A DNA stretch of 64,000 nt. It comes from Acidiphilium sp. C61. GTDB lineage: Bacteria > Pseudomonadota > Alphaproteobacteria > Acetobacterales > Acetobacteraceae. Location of the stretch: NCBI RefSeq assembly GCF_902712915.1, contig NZ_CACTIA010000005.1:248001-312000 (forward strand), written 5' to 3'. The notes under the pieces are model-generated. The model was not told where the DNA came from. It ran no database searches and saw only the letters and a program-made list of their open reading frames with translations. Positions 16,280 to 25,700 of the stretch are shown here, in pieces. Position 1 is the stretch's first letter. Every line of letters begins with the position of its first letter. The position numbers and the translations under genes were made by a program.

Positions 16280-18550
16280 GTGAAGATAAAGGCAATAAAA
16301 ATAAAGAACTTCCGCTTGCTGCACGATATTTCTCTGCAGCTTGAAGACGAGACCACGGTCGTGGTCGGACGCAACAACTGCGGAAAGACCTCGCTCTCCG
16401 ACATCATCCGCAAATTCCTCTCGGAACGTAGCACGTTCGAGATCGAGGACTTTTCGAGCGCTTGCTACGACAAATTCTGCGCGGCGCACCGCGCGCACCT
16501 AAAAGGTGCTGACGTCGAAGAGGTTCGCGCGCTCGTGCCGTCAATCGATCTGCGGCTTCACGTGAGCTTCGACCCGACAGTTCCCGAGTTCGGCCCGCTC
16601 CGCGACTTCGTCATAGATACCGACGTTAACTGCACGGAGGCCATCATCGTGTGCTCGCGGAGCCTCGCCGATGGCCGGATTGCAACTTTGTTCGAGGGGC
16701 ACGAGGAAACCGTCCTGCAAGGGACTGACGAAGCACACTCCGACGAGGATCGCCTGGCGCTCTTCCGCAGCTTGGCCGACCGCGTGCCGACGCTATTCAC
16801 GACGCGGATGTGGGCCGAGGACCCGCAGGACCCGACGGACACGCGCGACGTGACGCCGAAGGCTGTCACAAGCCTGCTGTCGCTCGGCTTTGTGAACGCG
16901 CAGCGTGCGCTCGACGGCACGGGTGGCCGTGACACCGACGTGCTGGCAAAGGTGCTTGAAGGCCTATTCCAGAGCGCGTCCGTCTCGACGGCGGACGGCT
17001 CCCAAAAGAATATCGCCGACGGGCTCAAGAAGGCCGTCGAGGAAATCCAGTCGGGCATTGACACGGATTTCAAGAAGGAGCTCGCGAAGCTCATGCCTGC
17101 GATTGAGTATTTCGGGTATCCGGGTCTGGACAACGTGCCGCTGCAGCCGGAGACGAAGCTCGAAGTCGGCAAGCTTCTGTCCAACTTCACGAAGGTTCAG
17201 TACGCCGGTTACAGTGGCGTGCAGCTACCAGAGTCCTACAACGGGCTCGGGTATCGCAACCTTCTCTACATCCTCCTCAAGATCGTTGGCTTCTTCCGCG
17301 AGTATCGGGCGCATACTAACGCGCCTGGCTTGCAGCTCATCGTGATCGAAGAACCCGAAGCCCACCTCCATCCGCAGATGCAGGAGGTCTTCATCCGGCA
17401 GTTGCCGGAGATCGTCAAAAAGCTCTGCGCCTTGGAGGGCGAGCACGTCTCGTGGCCGGTGCAATTCGTCGTCTCGACGCACTCGCCGCACGTCGCGAAC
17501 GAGGCCCGCTTCGACACGATCCGCTATTTCGCCGTCACGTCGATGGATCAGCCGGTTGGCGTGCGCTACGCTCAGGTCAAGGACCTCAGCAGCGACCTCG
17601 CCGGATTGAAGGGCCCTGTCTCTGACTTCCTGCACCAGTACCTGACGCTGACACGCTGCGACCTCTTCTTCGCAGATAAGGCGGTGCTGATTGAGGGGAC
17701 GACGGAGCGACTGATGTTGCCGCAAGTGATGCGCGCCCTCGATGCTGTCGATCCGTCACTGAATCTTGGCAGCCAATACATCACGATCATGGAGGTTGGC
17801 GGGGCCTATGCACAGCTCTTCATTCCGCTCCTCGAATTCCTGGACCTGCGCAGTCTGATCATCACCGATCTCGATGCCGTCAAACGCAACGCCAAAAAGA
17901 AGCTCGAAGCTTGCCTCGTCCACGAGGGGGAGACCACGAGCAATTCCTGCATCAAGTACTGGTTCAAAACGGCCGAAGCTGCGCCCCCGGTGCCCGAACC
18001 GCTTGCCGAGGAACCTGCCACAAAGCCTGTAGCCGCGCCGCAAGCGGCTCCGGCGATCCCAGCGCCCGCGACGGCAGAAACGGCCGCCGCCGAGACTGCT
18101 GACGACGACGAGGAAGAAGTCGCGGATGGGGCGACCTTGTTCCCTTTGTCGACGGCATTGGCGGCCGACAATGCTGCGAAGACCCGTAGCAGTCTGCGCC
18201 TCGCATATCAGGTGCCGGAAGCGTCGGGCGGGCCGTGTGGCCGGACGTTCGAAGACGCGTTCATTCTCGCGAACCAGACCTTCTTCGGCATCACCGGCGC
18301 GACGAATGACGCGCTTGCGAAAGCCGCCCAGGACAAGGCCGCGAAGCAGAAGAAGTCGAGGTTCGCGCTGACCTACGCGATTGAGAAAACCGACTGGGTC
18401 ACGCCTCGATACATTGAAGAGGGCGTGCGCTGGCTCGCCGCGAGCAACGCCGCTGTCGCTAATCCTGTCGTGGCGCTCGGCGCCAAGGCGCAGGCCGTCA
18501 ATGCGATTGATGCGCTCACCGGCACGCCAACCTCCGGTGCACCAGAGTGA
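16280..18550 (+). CDS. gajA: GajA-like OLD-family ATPase/TOPRIM nuclease
   Basis: A 756-residue protein. N-terminal ABC-type ATPase: Walker A GRNNCGKTS (30-38), Walker B VIEEPEAHLHPQ (about 354), His switch VVSTHSPHVANE (about 400). C-terminal TOPRIM: Glu in VLIEGTTER (about 470) and Asp pair in ITDLDA (about 528). With a UvrD-like helicase overlapping its end this is the Gabija architecture, in which GajA nicks DNA when nucleotide levels fall during phage infection. Odd feature: residues ~565-616 are a Pro/Ala- then Asp/Glu-rich low-complexity insert after the TOPRIM core. Start is GTG. Other OLD-helicase pairs (e.g. class 2 OLD systems) cannot be separated by eye. Confidence 0.85.
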   Translation: MKIKAIKIKNFRLLHDISLQLEDETTVVVGRNNCGKTSLSDIIRKFLSERSTFEIEDFSSACYDKFCAAHRAHLKGADVEEVRALVPSIDLRLHVSFDPTVPEFGPLRDFVIDTDVNCTEAIIVCSRSLADGRIATLFEGHEETVLQGTDEAHSDEDRLALFRSLADRVPTLFTTRMWAEDPQDPTDTRDVTPKAVTSLLSLGFVNAQRALDGTGGRDTDVLAKVLEGLFQSASVSTADGSQKNIADGLKKAVEEIQSGIDTDFKKELAKLMPAIEYFGYPGLDNVPLQPETKLEVGKLLSNFTKVQYAGYSGVQLPESYNGLGYRNLLYILLKIVGFFREYRAHTNAPGLQLIVIEEPEAHLHPQMQEVFIRQLPEIVKKLCALEGEHVSWPVQFVVSTHSPHVANEARFDTIRYFAVTSMDQPVGVRYAQVKDLSSDLAGLKGPVSDFLHQYLTLTRCDLFFADKAVLIEGTTERLMLPQVMRALDAVDPSLNLGSQYITIMEVGGAYAQLFIPLLEFLDLRSLIITDLDAVKRNAKKKLEACLVHEGETTSNSCIKYWFKTAEAAPPVPEPLAEEPATKPVAAPQAAPAIPAPATAETAAAETADDDEEEVADGATLFPLSTALAADNAAKTRSSLRLAYQVPEASGGPCGRTFEDAFILANQTFFGITGATNDALAKAAQDKAAKQKKSRFALTYAIEKTDWVTPRYIEEGVRWLAASNAAVANPVVALGAKAQAVNAIDALTGTPTSGAPE

Positions 18551-20286
18551 GCAAGGCCTCTCAACCCAATCCAGCCGAGGCCGCCGCCGCCGTCGCATGG
18601 GAAACGCTGAAAGGCTGCCTCGACGACGGGTCGAGCTTCGTGTTCGAGGCAGGCGCTGGCGCAGGTAAGACCTACTCGCTGATCGCTGCGCTTCGCTACA
18701 TCTTGAAGGACCGGAAGCGGGAGCTTCAACGCACGCACCAGCAAGTCGCCTGCGTGACCTACACCAACGTTGCGCGGGATATGATCATCGCGCAGACCGA
18801 CGGCGATCCGGTGATCTACTGCGACACGACCCACGCGTTCGCGTGGATGCTCGTCAGCCCGTTTCAGAAACGGCTTCGCGAGCTCGTCCGCACGCTGCCG
18901 GGCTGGGCAGATCGCGTCGAAGAACTCGACGCCGCGAACATCACGGCGGTTGGGTACGCGCTCGGCCGGCGCTCCATCGAAGATGGCACTGCGAACCTCC
19001 ACCACGACGACATCTTTCCGGTGTTTATCGAGCTGATGCAGTCCGCGAAGTTTCGCAACGCGGTGGCGTCGCGCTTCCCGATCATCCTCGTGGACGAGTA
19101 CCAGGACACGAACGCCGACCTCGTCGAATGTCTCAAGGACCAGTTCATTGGCAAGCCGCACGCGCCGCAATTCGGCTTCTTCGGTGACCACTGGCAGAAG
19201 ATCTATGGCGATGGCTGCGGCTCGATCACACACGACGCGCTGAAGCGCATCGACAAGAAGGCGAACTTCCGCAGCCCGAAGCCAATCGTCGACAGCTTAA
19301 ACTTGATCCGCCCGGAACTCGCGCAGGCGGTGAAGGACCCGGCTGCGCCGGGCGAAGTTCACGTCTTTCATACTAACGGATGGGGCGGGGCACGGCTCAC
19401 GGCGAACCACTGGCAGGGTGATCTCCCTGCGGCCGAAGCCGCGCGAGCGCTCAGGAATGTCCGCGCGGAGCTCGAGAGCGTTGGCTGGGATTTTGCCGGC
19501 AACACGAAGGTCCTGATGCTCACCCACCGGGCGCTTGCGACGGAGATGGGCTACGGCTCGATGCGGACCGTCTTCGCGTTCAACGACTCCTTCACGCGTA
19601 AGGCCAACGAGGTCATCGCGTACTTCCACGAGCATCTTGAACCGGCGGCGCGGGCCTACCTCGCCAAGCGGTTCGGCAAGATGTTCGAAGCGATTGATGC
19701 CGAGCGTCCAGTGATGAACGGGCCGGCCGACAAGGCCAGGTGGGCGGACGCCATGAAGCGGCTCTGCGAACTTCGTGACACGGGCACGGTCGGCGACGTG
19801 ATCGGGCATCTGTCCTCCACGGGCCTGCCGATCCTCTCAGACGTGGTCGTGCGTCAGCAGAGAGCGCTTGCGGACGCGCTTGCGGGCGGCGAGCCGCTGA
19901 CTGGACGCGTCAAGGAGCTCCATGCGCTTCACGCAGTGTCCTACCAAGAGATCATCGCGCTCTGCGAATATCTCGACGGTCACTCGCCGTTTGAAACCAA
20001 GCATGGGGTGAAGGGTGACCAGTTCGAAAATGTCCTCGTCGTGTTCGGGCGCGGCTGGAACGAGTACGACTTCAACCTTTATCTTAAGATGGCTGGGAAC
20101 CCTGGCCTGATCGGCACTAGAACGGCGGCCTATGAGCGTTACCGCAACCTATTCTATGTCGCGGTCTCGCGGCCGAAGAGGCGCTTGGCGCTCGTCTTCA
20201 CGCATCTGCTTGAGCCCGGCGCGATGGCGACACTGTCGGGATGGTTCGCTGGCCACCCGATCCGGGATATCGGCCCGACGCTATGA
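18547..20286 (+). CDS. gajB: GajB-like UvrD/REP-family helicase
   Basis: A 579-residue SF1A helicase: motif I AGAGAGKTYS (about 36), motif II ILVDEYQDTN (about 180), motif III-like GFFGDHWQKIYGDG, motif V VKGDQFENVLVV and motif VI YVAVSRPKRRLAL near the C-terminus. In Gabija, GajB binds the GajA tetramer and senses DNA ends produced by the nuclease. The GTG start overlaps the gajA stop (GTGA), so the two are co-translated. At ~580 residues it is a little longer than the ~500-residue reference GajB. Confidence 0.86.
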   Translation: MSKASQPNPAEAAAAVAWETLKGCLDDGSSFVFEAGAGAGKTYSLIAALRYILKDRKRELQRTHQQVACVTYTNVARDMIIAQTDGDPVIYCDTTHAFAWMLVSPFQKRLRELVRTLPGWADRVEELDAANITAVGYALGRRSIEDGTANLHHDDIFPVFIELMQSAKFRNAVASRFPIILVDEYQDTNADLVECLKDQFIGKPHAPQFGFFGDHWQKIYGDGCGSITHDALKRIDKKANFRSPKPIVDSLNLIRPELAQAVKDPAAPGEVHVFHTNGWGGARLTANHWQGDLPAAEAARALRNVRAELESVGWDFAGNTKVLMLTHRALATEMGYGSMRTVFAFNDSFTRKANEVIAYFHEHLEPAARAYLAKRFGKMFEAIDAERPVMNGPADKARWADAMKRLCELRDTGTVGDVIGHLSSTGLPILSDVVVRQQRALADALAGGEPLTGRVKELHALHAVSYQEIIALCEYLDGHSPFETKHGVKGDQFENVLVVFGRGWNEYDFNLYLKMAGNPGLIGTRTAAYERYRNLFYVAVSRPKRRLALVFTHLLEPGAMATLSGWFAGHPIRDIGPTL

Positions 20287-20470
20287 CGACCGCCTCCTGG
20301 GCAGGTCTTAGTCGTAGCACTCTAAGTCGATCTCTCGTGTAGATCCGCTTTTAGGCTAGACTGCAGGGTCTGCTTTTGGAGTTCAACTGCCGCCGCGGAC
20401 CCTCACCGCAATGTCCTTGGCTGTGGGCGACCGGCTTGGGTCGAGAGCAGTGGTAGACAGCAAGCGGCGC

Positions 20471-21409
20471 TCACGCGCCGCCACTCCCGAACTTCCAGAC
20501 CGGGATGCCGAACTTCTTGGCCTTGTCGGCGAGGTTTTCCTGAATGCCGGTGCCAGGGAAGACCATCACCCCGATCGGCAGCACGTCGAGCATCTGATCG
20601 TTGCGCTTGAACGGCGCCGCCTTGGCGTGCTTGGTCCAGTCGGGCTTGAAGGCGATCTGCGGCACCTTGCGGTGGTCCGCCCATTTGGCGGCGATGAGTT
20701 CGGCGCCCTTGGGCGAGCCGCCGTGCAGCAGCACCATGTCGGGATGCTTGCCGTGGACGCGGTCGAGCTTGTCCCAGATCAGGTGATGATCGTTGAAGTC
20801 GAGCCCTCCTGTGAAGGCGATCTTGGGGCCGGCGGGCAATAGCACCTGGTTGGCGGCCCGGCGCCTGGCGGCGAGGAAGTCGCGGCTGTCGATCATGGCC
20901 GAGGTCAGGTTGCGGTGGTTGACCTTCGATCCTGAGCGCGGCCGCCAGGCTGAATTTGTGTGGCGCTCGAACTGGTCGGCGGCCTGGTCGCGGAAGAATT
21001 CCATGCTGTTCCTTCGCTCGATGAGCGTCTGCCCCTCGGCGGTGAGGCGTTCGAGTTCGACCGAGCGGATTTCGGAGCCGTCCTGTTCCTTCTGGCTGCG
21101 CTTCTGCGCCTGCTCGTTGTCGTCGAGTTCGCGCTCGATCCGGCCGACGGCGCGGTGGAAGAGATTGACGGTCGACCAAAGCAGGTCCTCGAGGTCGGGT
21201 TCGAGGCGGGTGTCCGCCAGGGTGACGACGAGGGCGTCGAAGATGTCGGCCGCGGCGCCGGCGACGGCATTGCCATCGGGTAGTGGTCTCGGATCGGGTT
21301 CGTCCTGAAAGGGGCGATAGCCGTAGAGTTGGAGTTCGGCGATGACGTGATCGGTCGGGGATGAGGTGTGCGGCGGCTCGTAACCGGTGTCGTCGTGTTC
21401 GGTCGTCAT
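20471..21409 (-). CDS. DUF2493 (SLOG-fold) protein
   Basis: A 312-residue protein. N-terminal half is helical (DHVIAELQLYGYRPFQDEPD; a charged segment around RIERELDDNEQAQKRSQKEQ). The C-terminal half is DUF2493, a SLOG/Rossmann-like nucleotide-binding domain: KIAFTGGLDFNDHHLIWDKL, DMVLLHGGSPKGAELIAAKW, GVMVFPGTGIQENLADKAKK, IPVWKF. SLOG domains bind nucleotide-derived ligands; the ligand here is unknown. The gene is common on this class of element. I start it at MTTEHDDTGYE; its leader (21410 onward) resembles the one before the second DUF736 gene. Confidence 0.85.
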   Translation of the reverse strand: MTTEHDDTGYEPPHTSSPTDHVIAELQLYGYRPFQDEPDPRPLPDGNAVAGAAADIFDALVVTLADTRLEPDLEDLLWSTVNLFHRAVGRIERELDDNEQAQKRSQKEQDGSEIRSVELERLTAEGQTLIERRNSMEFFRDQAADQFERHTNSAWRPRSGSKVNHRNLTSAMIDSRDFLAARRRAANQVLLPAGPKIAFTGGLDFNDHHLIWDKLDRVHGKHPDMVLLHGGSPKGAELIAAKWADHRKVPQIAFKPDWTKHAKAAPFKRNDQMLDVLPIGVMVFPGTGIQENLADKAKKFGIPVWKFGSGGA

Positions 21410-21740
21410 GGTGCTTCCCTTCGTCGGATCGACCGCGCCCATCGCGGCCTTCTTGGCGACGAAAGGCGGCGGGCGGCCCGGACCTGCACCCGAAGCAAAG
21501 CGAAGGGCCGAAGCACAGCGGAGGATGGCGGGGGCCGGCTATTTTGCCTCGCGATGTAAAGGCGGCTCGCCGCCGACGGAAAATAGTTGGCCATCCGCCA
21601 TTGCCGGTCGGGGCCGTTTGCCGCCCCGATCGCCCTCTCAGAAGGCCGTGGGCGCGGTCCTCTCCGACAAGGCAGGGAAGCACCTCGATCGAATACGGCA
21701 TGAGACCGGCGCCGCCGCGGACATCATTTCCCGTGCCGCT
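21410..21740 (-). promoter_or_regulatory. Type-2 shared leader of the DUF2493 gene
   Basis: A 331-base gap. Its gene-proximal part shares ordered blocks with the leader at 14398 (CGCCCATCGCGGCC, then GGGCCG and CAGCGGAGGATGG, then TTGCCTCGCGA). It contains further G/C dyads such as GGCGGCTCGCCGCC. The left part (21600-21740) shows no gene and lies after the Toprim gene stop. Confidence 0.45.
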
Positions 21741-22781
21741 TCATGCCGCCAATTCCATGAAACGAGCGACGTCTTCGGGAGCGATCTGCACCCGCAACGC
21801 TGCCCGTAGCGCATCGGCACCGAGCGTGCGGAGATCTTCGTTGAAGTCGCCCAGTCGTGGCGACAAGGCCATCGCCTCGATCCCGGCCTCGTTCGCTCGG
21901 TCGATCAGACTCGCCATGGCGCCGTCCCCGGCCGGATCGTCGTCGCGGGCGATATAGAGCCGACGCAGTGTCGCTGGGAACAGGATGGCGGCGAGGTGTG
22001 CGGCCGAGAGTGCGGCCACCATCGGCATGGCGGGCATGACGCATCGCAGCGAGAGCATGGTCTCGATGCCTTCGCCAGCCGCCAAGACATCGTGCGCCAC
22101 ATCGAAACGGACGGCGTTGCCCAGGAGGTTGCCCATCGCCCTTCGCGGCGTGTCGATCGCCGCCTTGCCCCGCCCCGATGGGTCCAGCCAGGTACGATGC
22201 GCTCCGGTGATCTTGCCGCCCGGATCGGTGACGGCTGCGATCATCGCCGGCCAGGTCTCGGTCGGAGACCATGCATCAGGGCGGTAGTAGCAGCTTGGGT
22301 GGAAGCGGAGGCTTGCGGTTCCGTGCAAAGCCGTAATGCCGCGTTTGCGCAAGTACGCTTCGACGATTGTGCCCGCAATCGGCTGCGCCATTGCGAAGAG
22401 ACGGCGTGCTGATTCCGGCGATCCCGCCGGTACGGACGATGGCAGCCGTCCATGGTCTTGTTCTGGCTCCGATCTCGGCAGGCTGAGAAAGTGCCGGGCC
22501 TCATTGGCGACGTCGCGGAATTCGACCAGGCCGCAGCTCTCGCGGATGACATCGAGGAGGTCGCCATGATCGCCGGTCGCCGCGTCGGTCCATTTGCCGG
22601 CCGCACCCCTGCCGGATTCCGGTCCTTTCAGCCGGACGAACAGGGAGCGGCCCGGCGCATTTCTCACGTCGCCGACCAGCCAGTAGCGGCCCTCGCGGCG
22701 GCCGTTGGAGAGATAATGATGGCACACCGCCTCGGCATCGCGCGCGAGCCGGTGCGCCAGTTCGGCGGCATCGAGCGCCAT
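21741..22781 (-). CDS. Toprim-domain protein (DUF7146-like, primase-related)
   Basis: A 346-residue protein. The C-terminal half has a Toprim fold: catalytic Glu in AAGEGIETMLSL and an acidic cluster in LYIARDDDPAGDGA; in between is the DUF7146-type stretch ITGAHRTWLDPSGRGKAAID. The N-terminal part (CHHYLSNGRREGRYWLVGDV, GKWTDAATGDHGDLLDVI) resembles the front domain of phage/plasmid primase-helicases. There is no helicase motif, so it is probably a priming or DNA-processing factor for the incoming strand; that is inference. The start lies 2 bases after the stop of the giant helicase gene. Confidence 0.78.
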   Translation of the reverse strand: MALDAAELAHRLARDAEAVCHHYLSNGRREGRYWLVGDVRNAPGRSLFVRLKGPESGRGAAGKWTDAATGDHGDLLDVIRESCGLVEFRDVANEARHFLSLPRSEPEQDHGRLPSSVPAGSPESARRLFAMAQPIAGTIVEAYLRKRGITALHGTASLRFHPSCYYRPDAWSPTETWPAMIAAVTDPGGKITGAHRTWLDPSGRGKAAIDTPRRAMGNLLGNAVRFDVAHDVLAAGEGIETMLSLRCVMPAMPMVAALSAAHLAAILFPATLRRLYIARDDDPAGDGAMASLIDRANEAGIEAMALSPRLGDFNEDLRTLGADALRAALRVQIAPEDVARFMELAA

Positions 22782-22783
22782 CG

Positions 22784-25700
22784 TCACGCCGCCGCCCGCT
22801 CGGCGACGCGCGCGAGCGGATAGCGTTCCAGCACCTTCGCCAGGATCGCCGGGCCGGCGGCGTCGGTCGGGACGAACATCCTGAGCTTCCACGAGATGAT
22901 CTCATGGAACAGGCCATAGGCTCGCAGCCGGTCACGCATGGCGTCGATGAAGCCGGTCAGTTCGATGCGGTTTGTGCCCATGACGCGGACGCGGCGAAGC
23001 TGAAGCCCTTCGGCAAGATCGAGGATGGTCCGGCCATCCATCAGCGCGGTGAAAGCGCCGTCGGCGGACAGGTTCGACGGGCTGGTTTCAAGCGCGCTGG
23101 CCACCCATGCCGGGGACACCTTGCGGCCGACGATGCGTTCTCCGGTATCGGTCTGGAGCCGATAAACCCGGCTCGACTCGTTCGGCAAACGCTTCCAGAT
23201 CGGCAGCAAGAGACCAGCGACGATGTGGATCTCACTGTCGGTGAATTCCGGCACATTGGCAAGTTCGGCCGCCCAGGCGCGGGCGAAGGTTTCGCGGTCG
23301 GCTTCCCGCCAATGCGTCTGTGGCATCATCGCCAGCGGCATGGCGGGATGCTCCATCGGCCGGATGAGCCGCACGCGGCGCTCGACCTCGCCATCTTCGA
23401 GCATCAGGCTCGGCGCCGGAACCTGAACGGCAGCCCGGCCCGACTGGCTGTTGACCAGCAGCACGGCTCGGGGATCGGAGAGCCGGCCCAGCGCCTCGTC
23501 GAGCGTGACCGGCCGGTTGCGCTCGCGCTGCGTGATCGTCAGCAGGCGAGTTTCCGCCGAGGTGCCGGGGTGCGTGTAGATGGTCTGCCGGTCGGTGACG
23601 ACGAAGCTCTCCGCCGTCAGTGTCTCCAGCCCAACGTCGTAGGTTCCCGATGCGATCGCGCCTTCGATACGGGCGGTCAGGAGCTGCTCGAACGCCGTGA
23701 ACAGGATGTTCTGCAGGTCGATGGTCAGCGCCAGCAGCCGATTGAGGAAGGTGGTGATCGGCGGCAACTCATCCCTGATGCCATTGCTGTCGGTCAGCTT
23801 CAGCCCGGTTGCATCCTCGAACGTGCCCAGCGAACAACCATCGACTCTGCCCATGACCAGCAGGACATAAAGCTGGCGTAGCGCGTCGCGGGCGTAGTGG
23901 CTCTCCAGATTGTCTTCAGGTCTGAACAGGCCTTGGCCGCCGGTCTGGCGCTGCCCCTTGGTGATGGCGCCGAGCGTGTCGAGCCGGCGGGCGATGGTCG
24001 AGAGGAAGCGCTTCTCGGCCTTTACGTTCGTCGCGATCGGCCTAAATAGTGGCGGCTGCGCCTGGTTGGTGCGGTTGGTCCGCCCCAAGCCTTGGATTGC
24101 CGCGTCGGCCTTCCATCCGGCCTCAAGCAGATAGTGGACGCGCAGGCGGCGGTTCTTCGCCGACAGTTCCGCATGGTAGGAGCGCCCGGTGCCACCAGCG
24201 TCCGAGAAGACGAGGATGCGCTTGGCGTCGTCCATGAAGGCTTGCGTCTCGGCGAGATTGGCCGAACCCGCGCGGTTCTCGACGGCGAGGCGATCGACGC
24301 CGTCCGATCCAGTTTTACGGATGATCCGGCGCGAGCGGCCCGTCACCTCGGCCACCACCTCCGTGCCGAAGCGCTGGACGATCTGATCGAGCGCGCCATG
24401 CACCGGCGGCAGCGAAGCGAGCTTCTCGATCAGGCGATCACGGCAGGCAACGGCCTCGCGGCTCTGGACGGGCTGGCCATCACGGTAGACTGGCCGCGAG
24501 GCGAGATTGCCCTCGCTGTCGGTGAATGGCTCGTAGAGCTGGGTCGGGAAGCTGTGCGCCAAGTAATCCAACACGTACTCGCGCGGCGTGATGTCGACCT
24601 GAACGTCGCCCCATTCCTCGGTCGGAATCTCGGCAAGGCGGCGCTCCATCAGCGCCTCGCCGGTCGAGACGATCTGGATGACCGCAGCGTGGCCAGAAGT
24701 CAGATCGCGCTCGACGGCGGCGATTAGCGAAGGCGTCTTCATCGCCGTGATGAGGTGATTGAAGAACCTCTGTTTGGCGCTCTCGAAAGCCGACCGTGCG
24801 GCGGACTTGGCCTGGGCGTTCAGCGTGCCAGTTTCGCCGGTGACGTTGGTCGCCTCCAACGCGGCGTCGAGATTGTTGTGGATGACGCCGAACGCGCCCG
24901 CATAGGCGTCGTAGATGCGGATCTGTTCGTCGGTGAGGCGGTGCTCGACCAGCTCATATTCTACGCCTTCATATGAGAGCGACCTGGCCGCGTAGAGGCC
25001 GAGCGCCTTCATGTCGCGGGCCAGGACTTCCATTGCCGCGAAGCCGCCGGCCTCGATCGCCTCCACGAACTCGGCCCGCGTGGCGAAGGGGAAATCCTCG
25101 CCGCCCCAGAGGCCGAGCCGCTGGGCATAGGCGAGATTGTGGACCGTGGTGGCGCCGGTTGCCGAAACATAGACAACGCGCGCGTTGGGTAGCGCGTGCT
25201 GAAGCCGAAGCCCCGCACGGCCCTGCTGCGAGGCAGCCTGGTCGCCGCGTTCTCCCTTGCCGCCTGCGGCGTTCTGCATGGCATGGCTCTCGTCGAAAAT
25301 GATGACCCCGTCGAAGTCGGAGCCCAACCATTCGACGATCTGGCGGACCCGCGAAACCTTCTCATCGCGCGCGTCGGAGCGCAGCGTGGCGTAGGTGGTG
25401 AATAGGACGCCTTGCTCCAAACGGATCGGCGTCCCCTGACGGAAGCGCGACAGCGGCGTCACCAGGAGCCGCTCCTGCCCGAGCGCCGACCAATCGCGCT
25501 GGGCGTCCTCGATCAGCTTGTCGGATTTCGAAACCCAGACCGCACGGCGGCGGCCCTTCAGCCAGTTGTCGAGCAGGATGCCGGCGACCTGGCGGCCCTT
25601 GCCGGCGCCGGTTCCGTCGCCGAGAAACCAGCCGCGGCGGAAGCGGATGGCATGTTGAGCATCGTCAGGCGCGGCCGAGACGATGTCGAAGGTCTCGTCC

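Noticed and set aside
17756..19233. Minus-strand frames across the Gabija pair (17756-18598, 18373-19233).
   Set aside because: They are antisense shadows of gajA and gajB, with no domain-like composition; the plus-strand genes carry all helicase and ATPase motifs.
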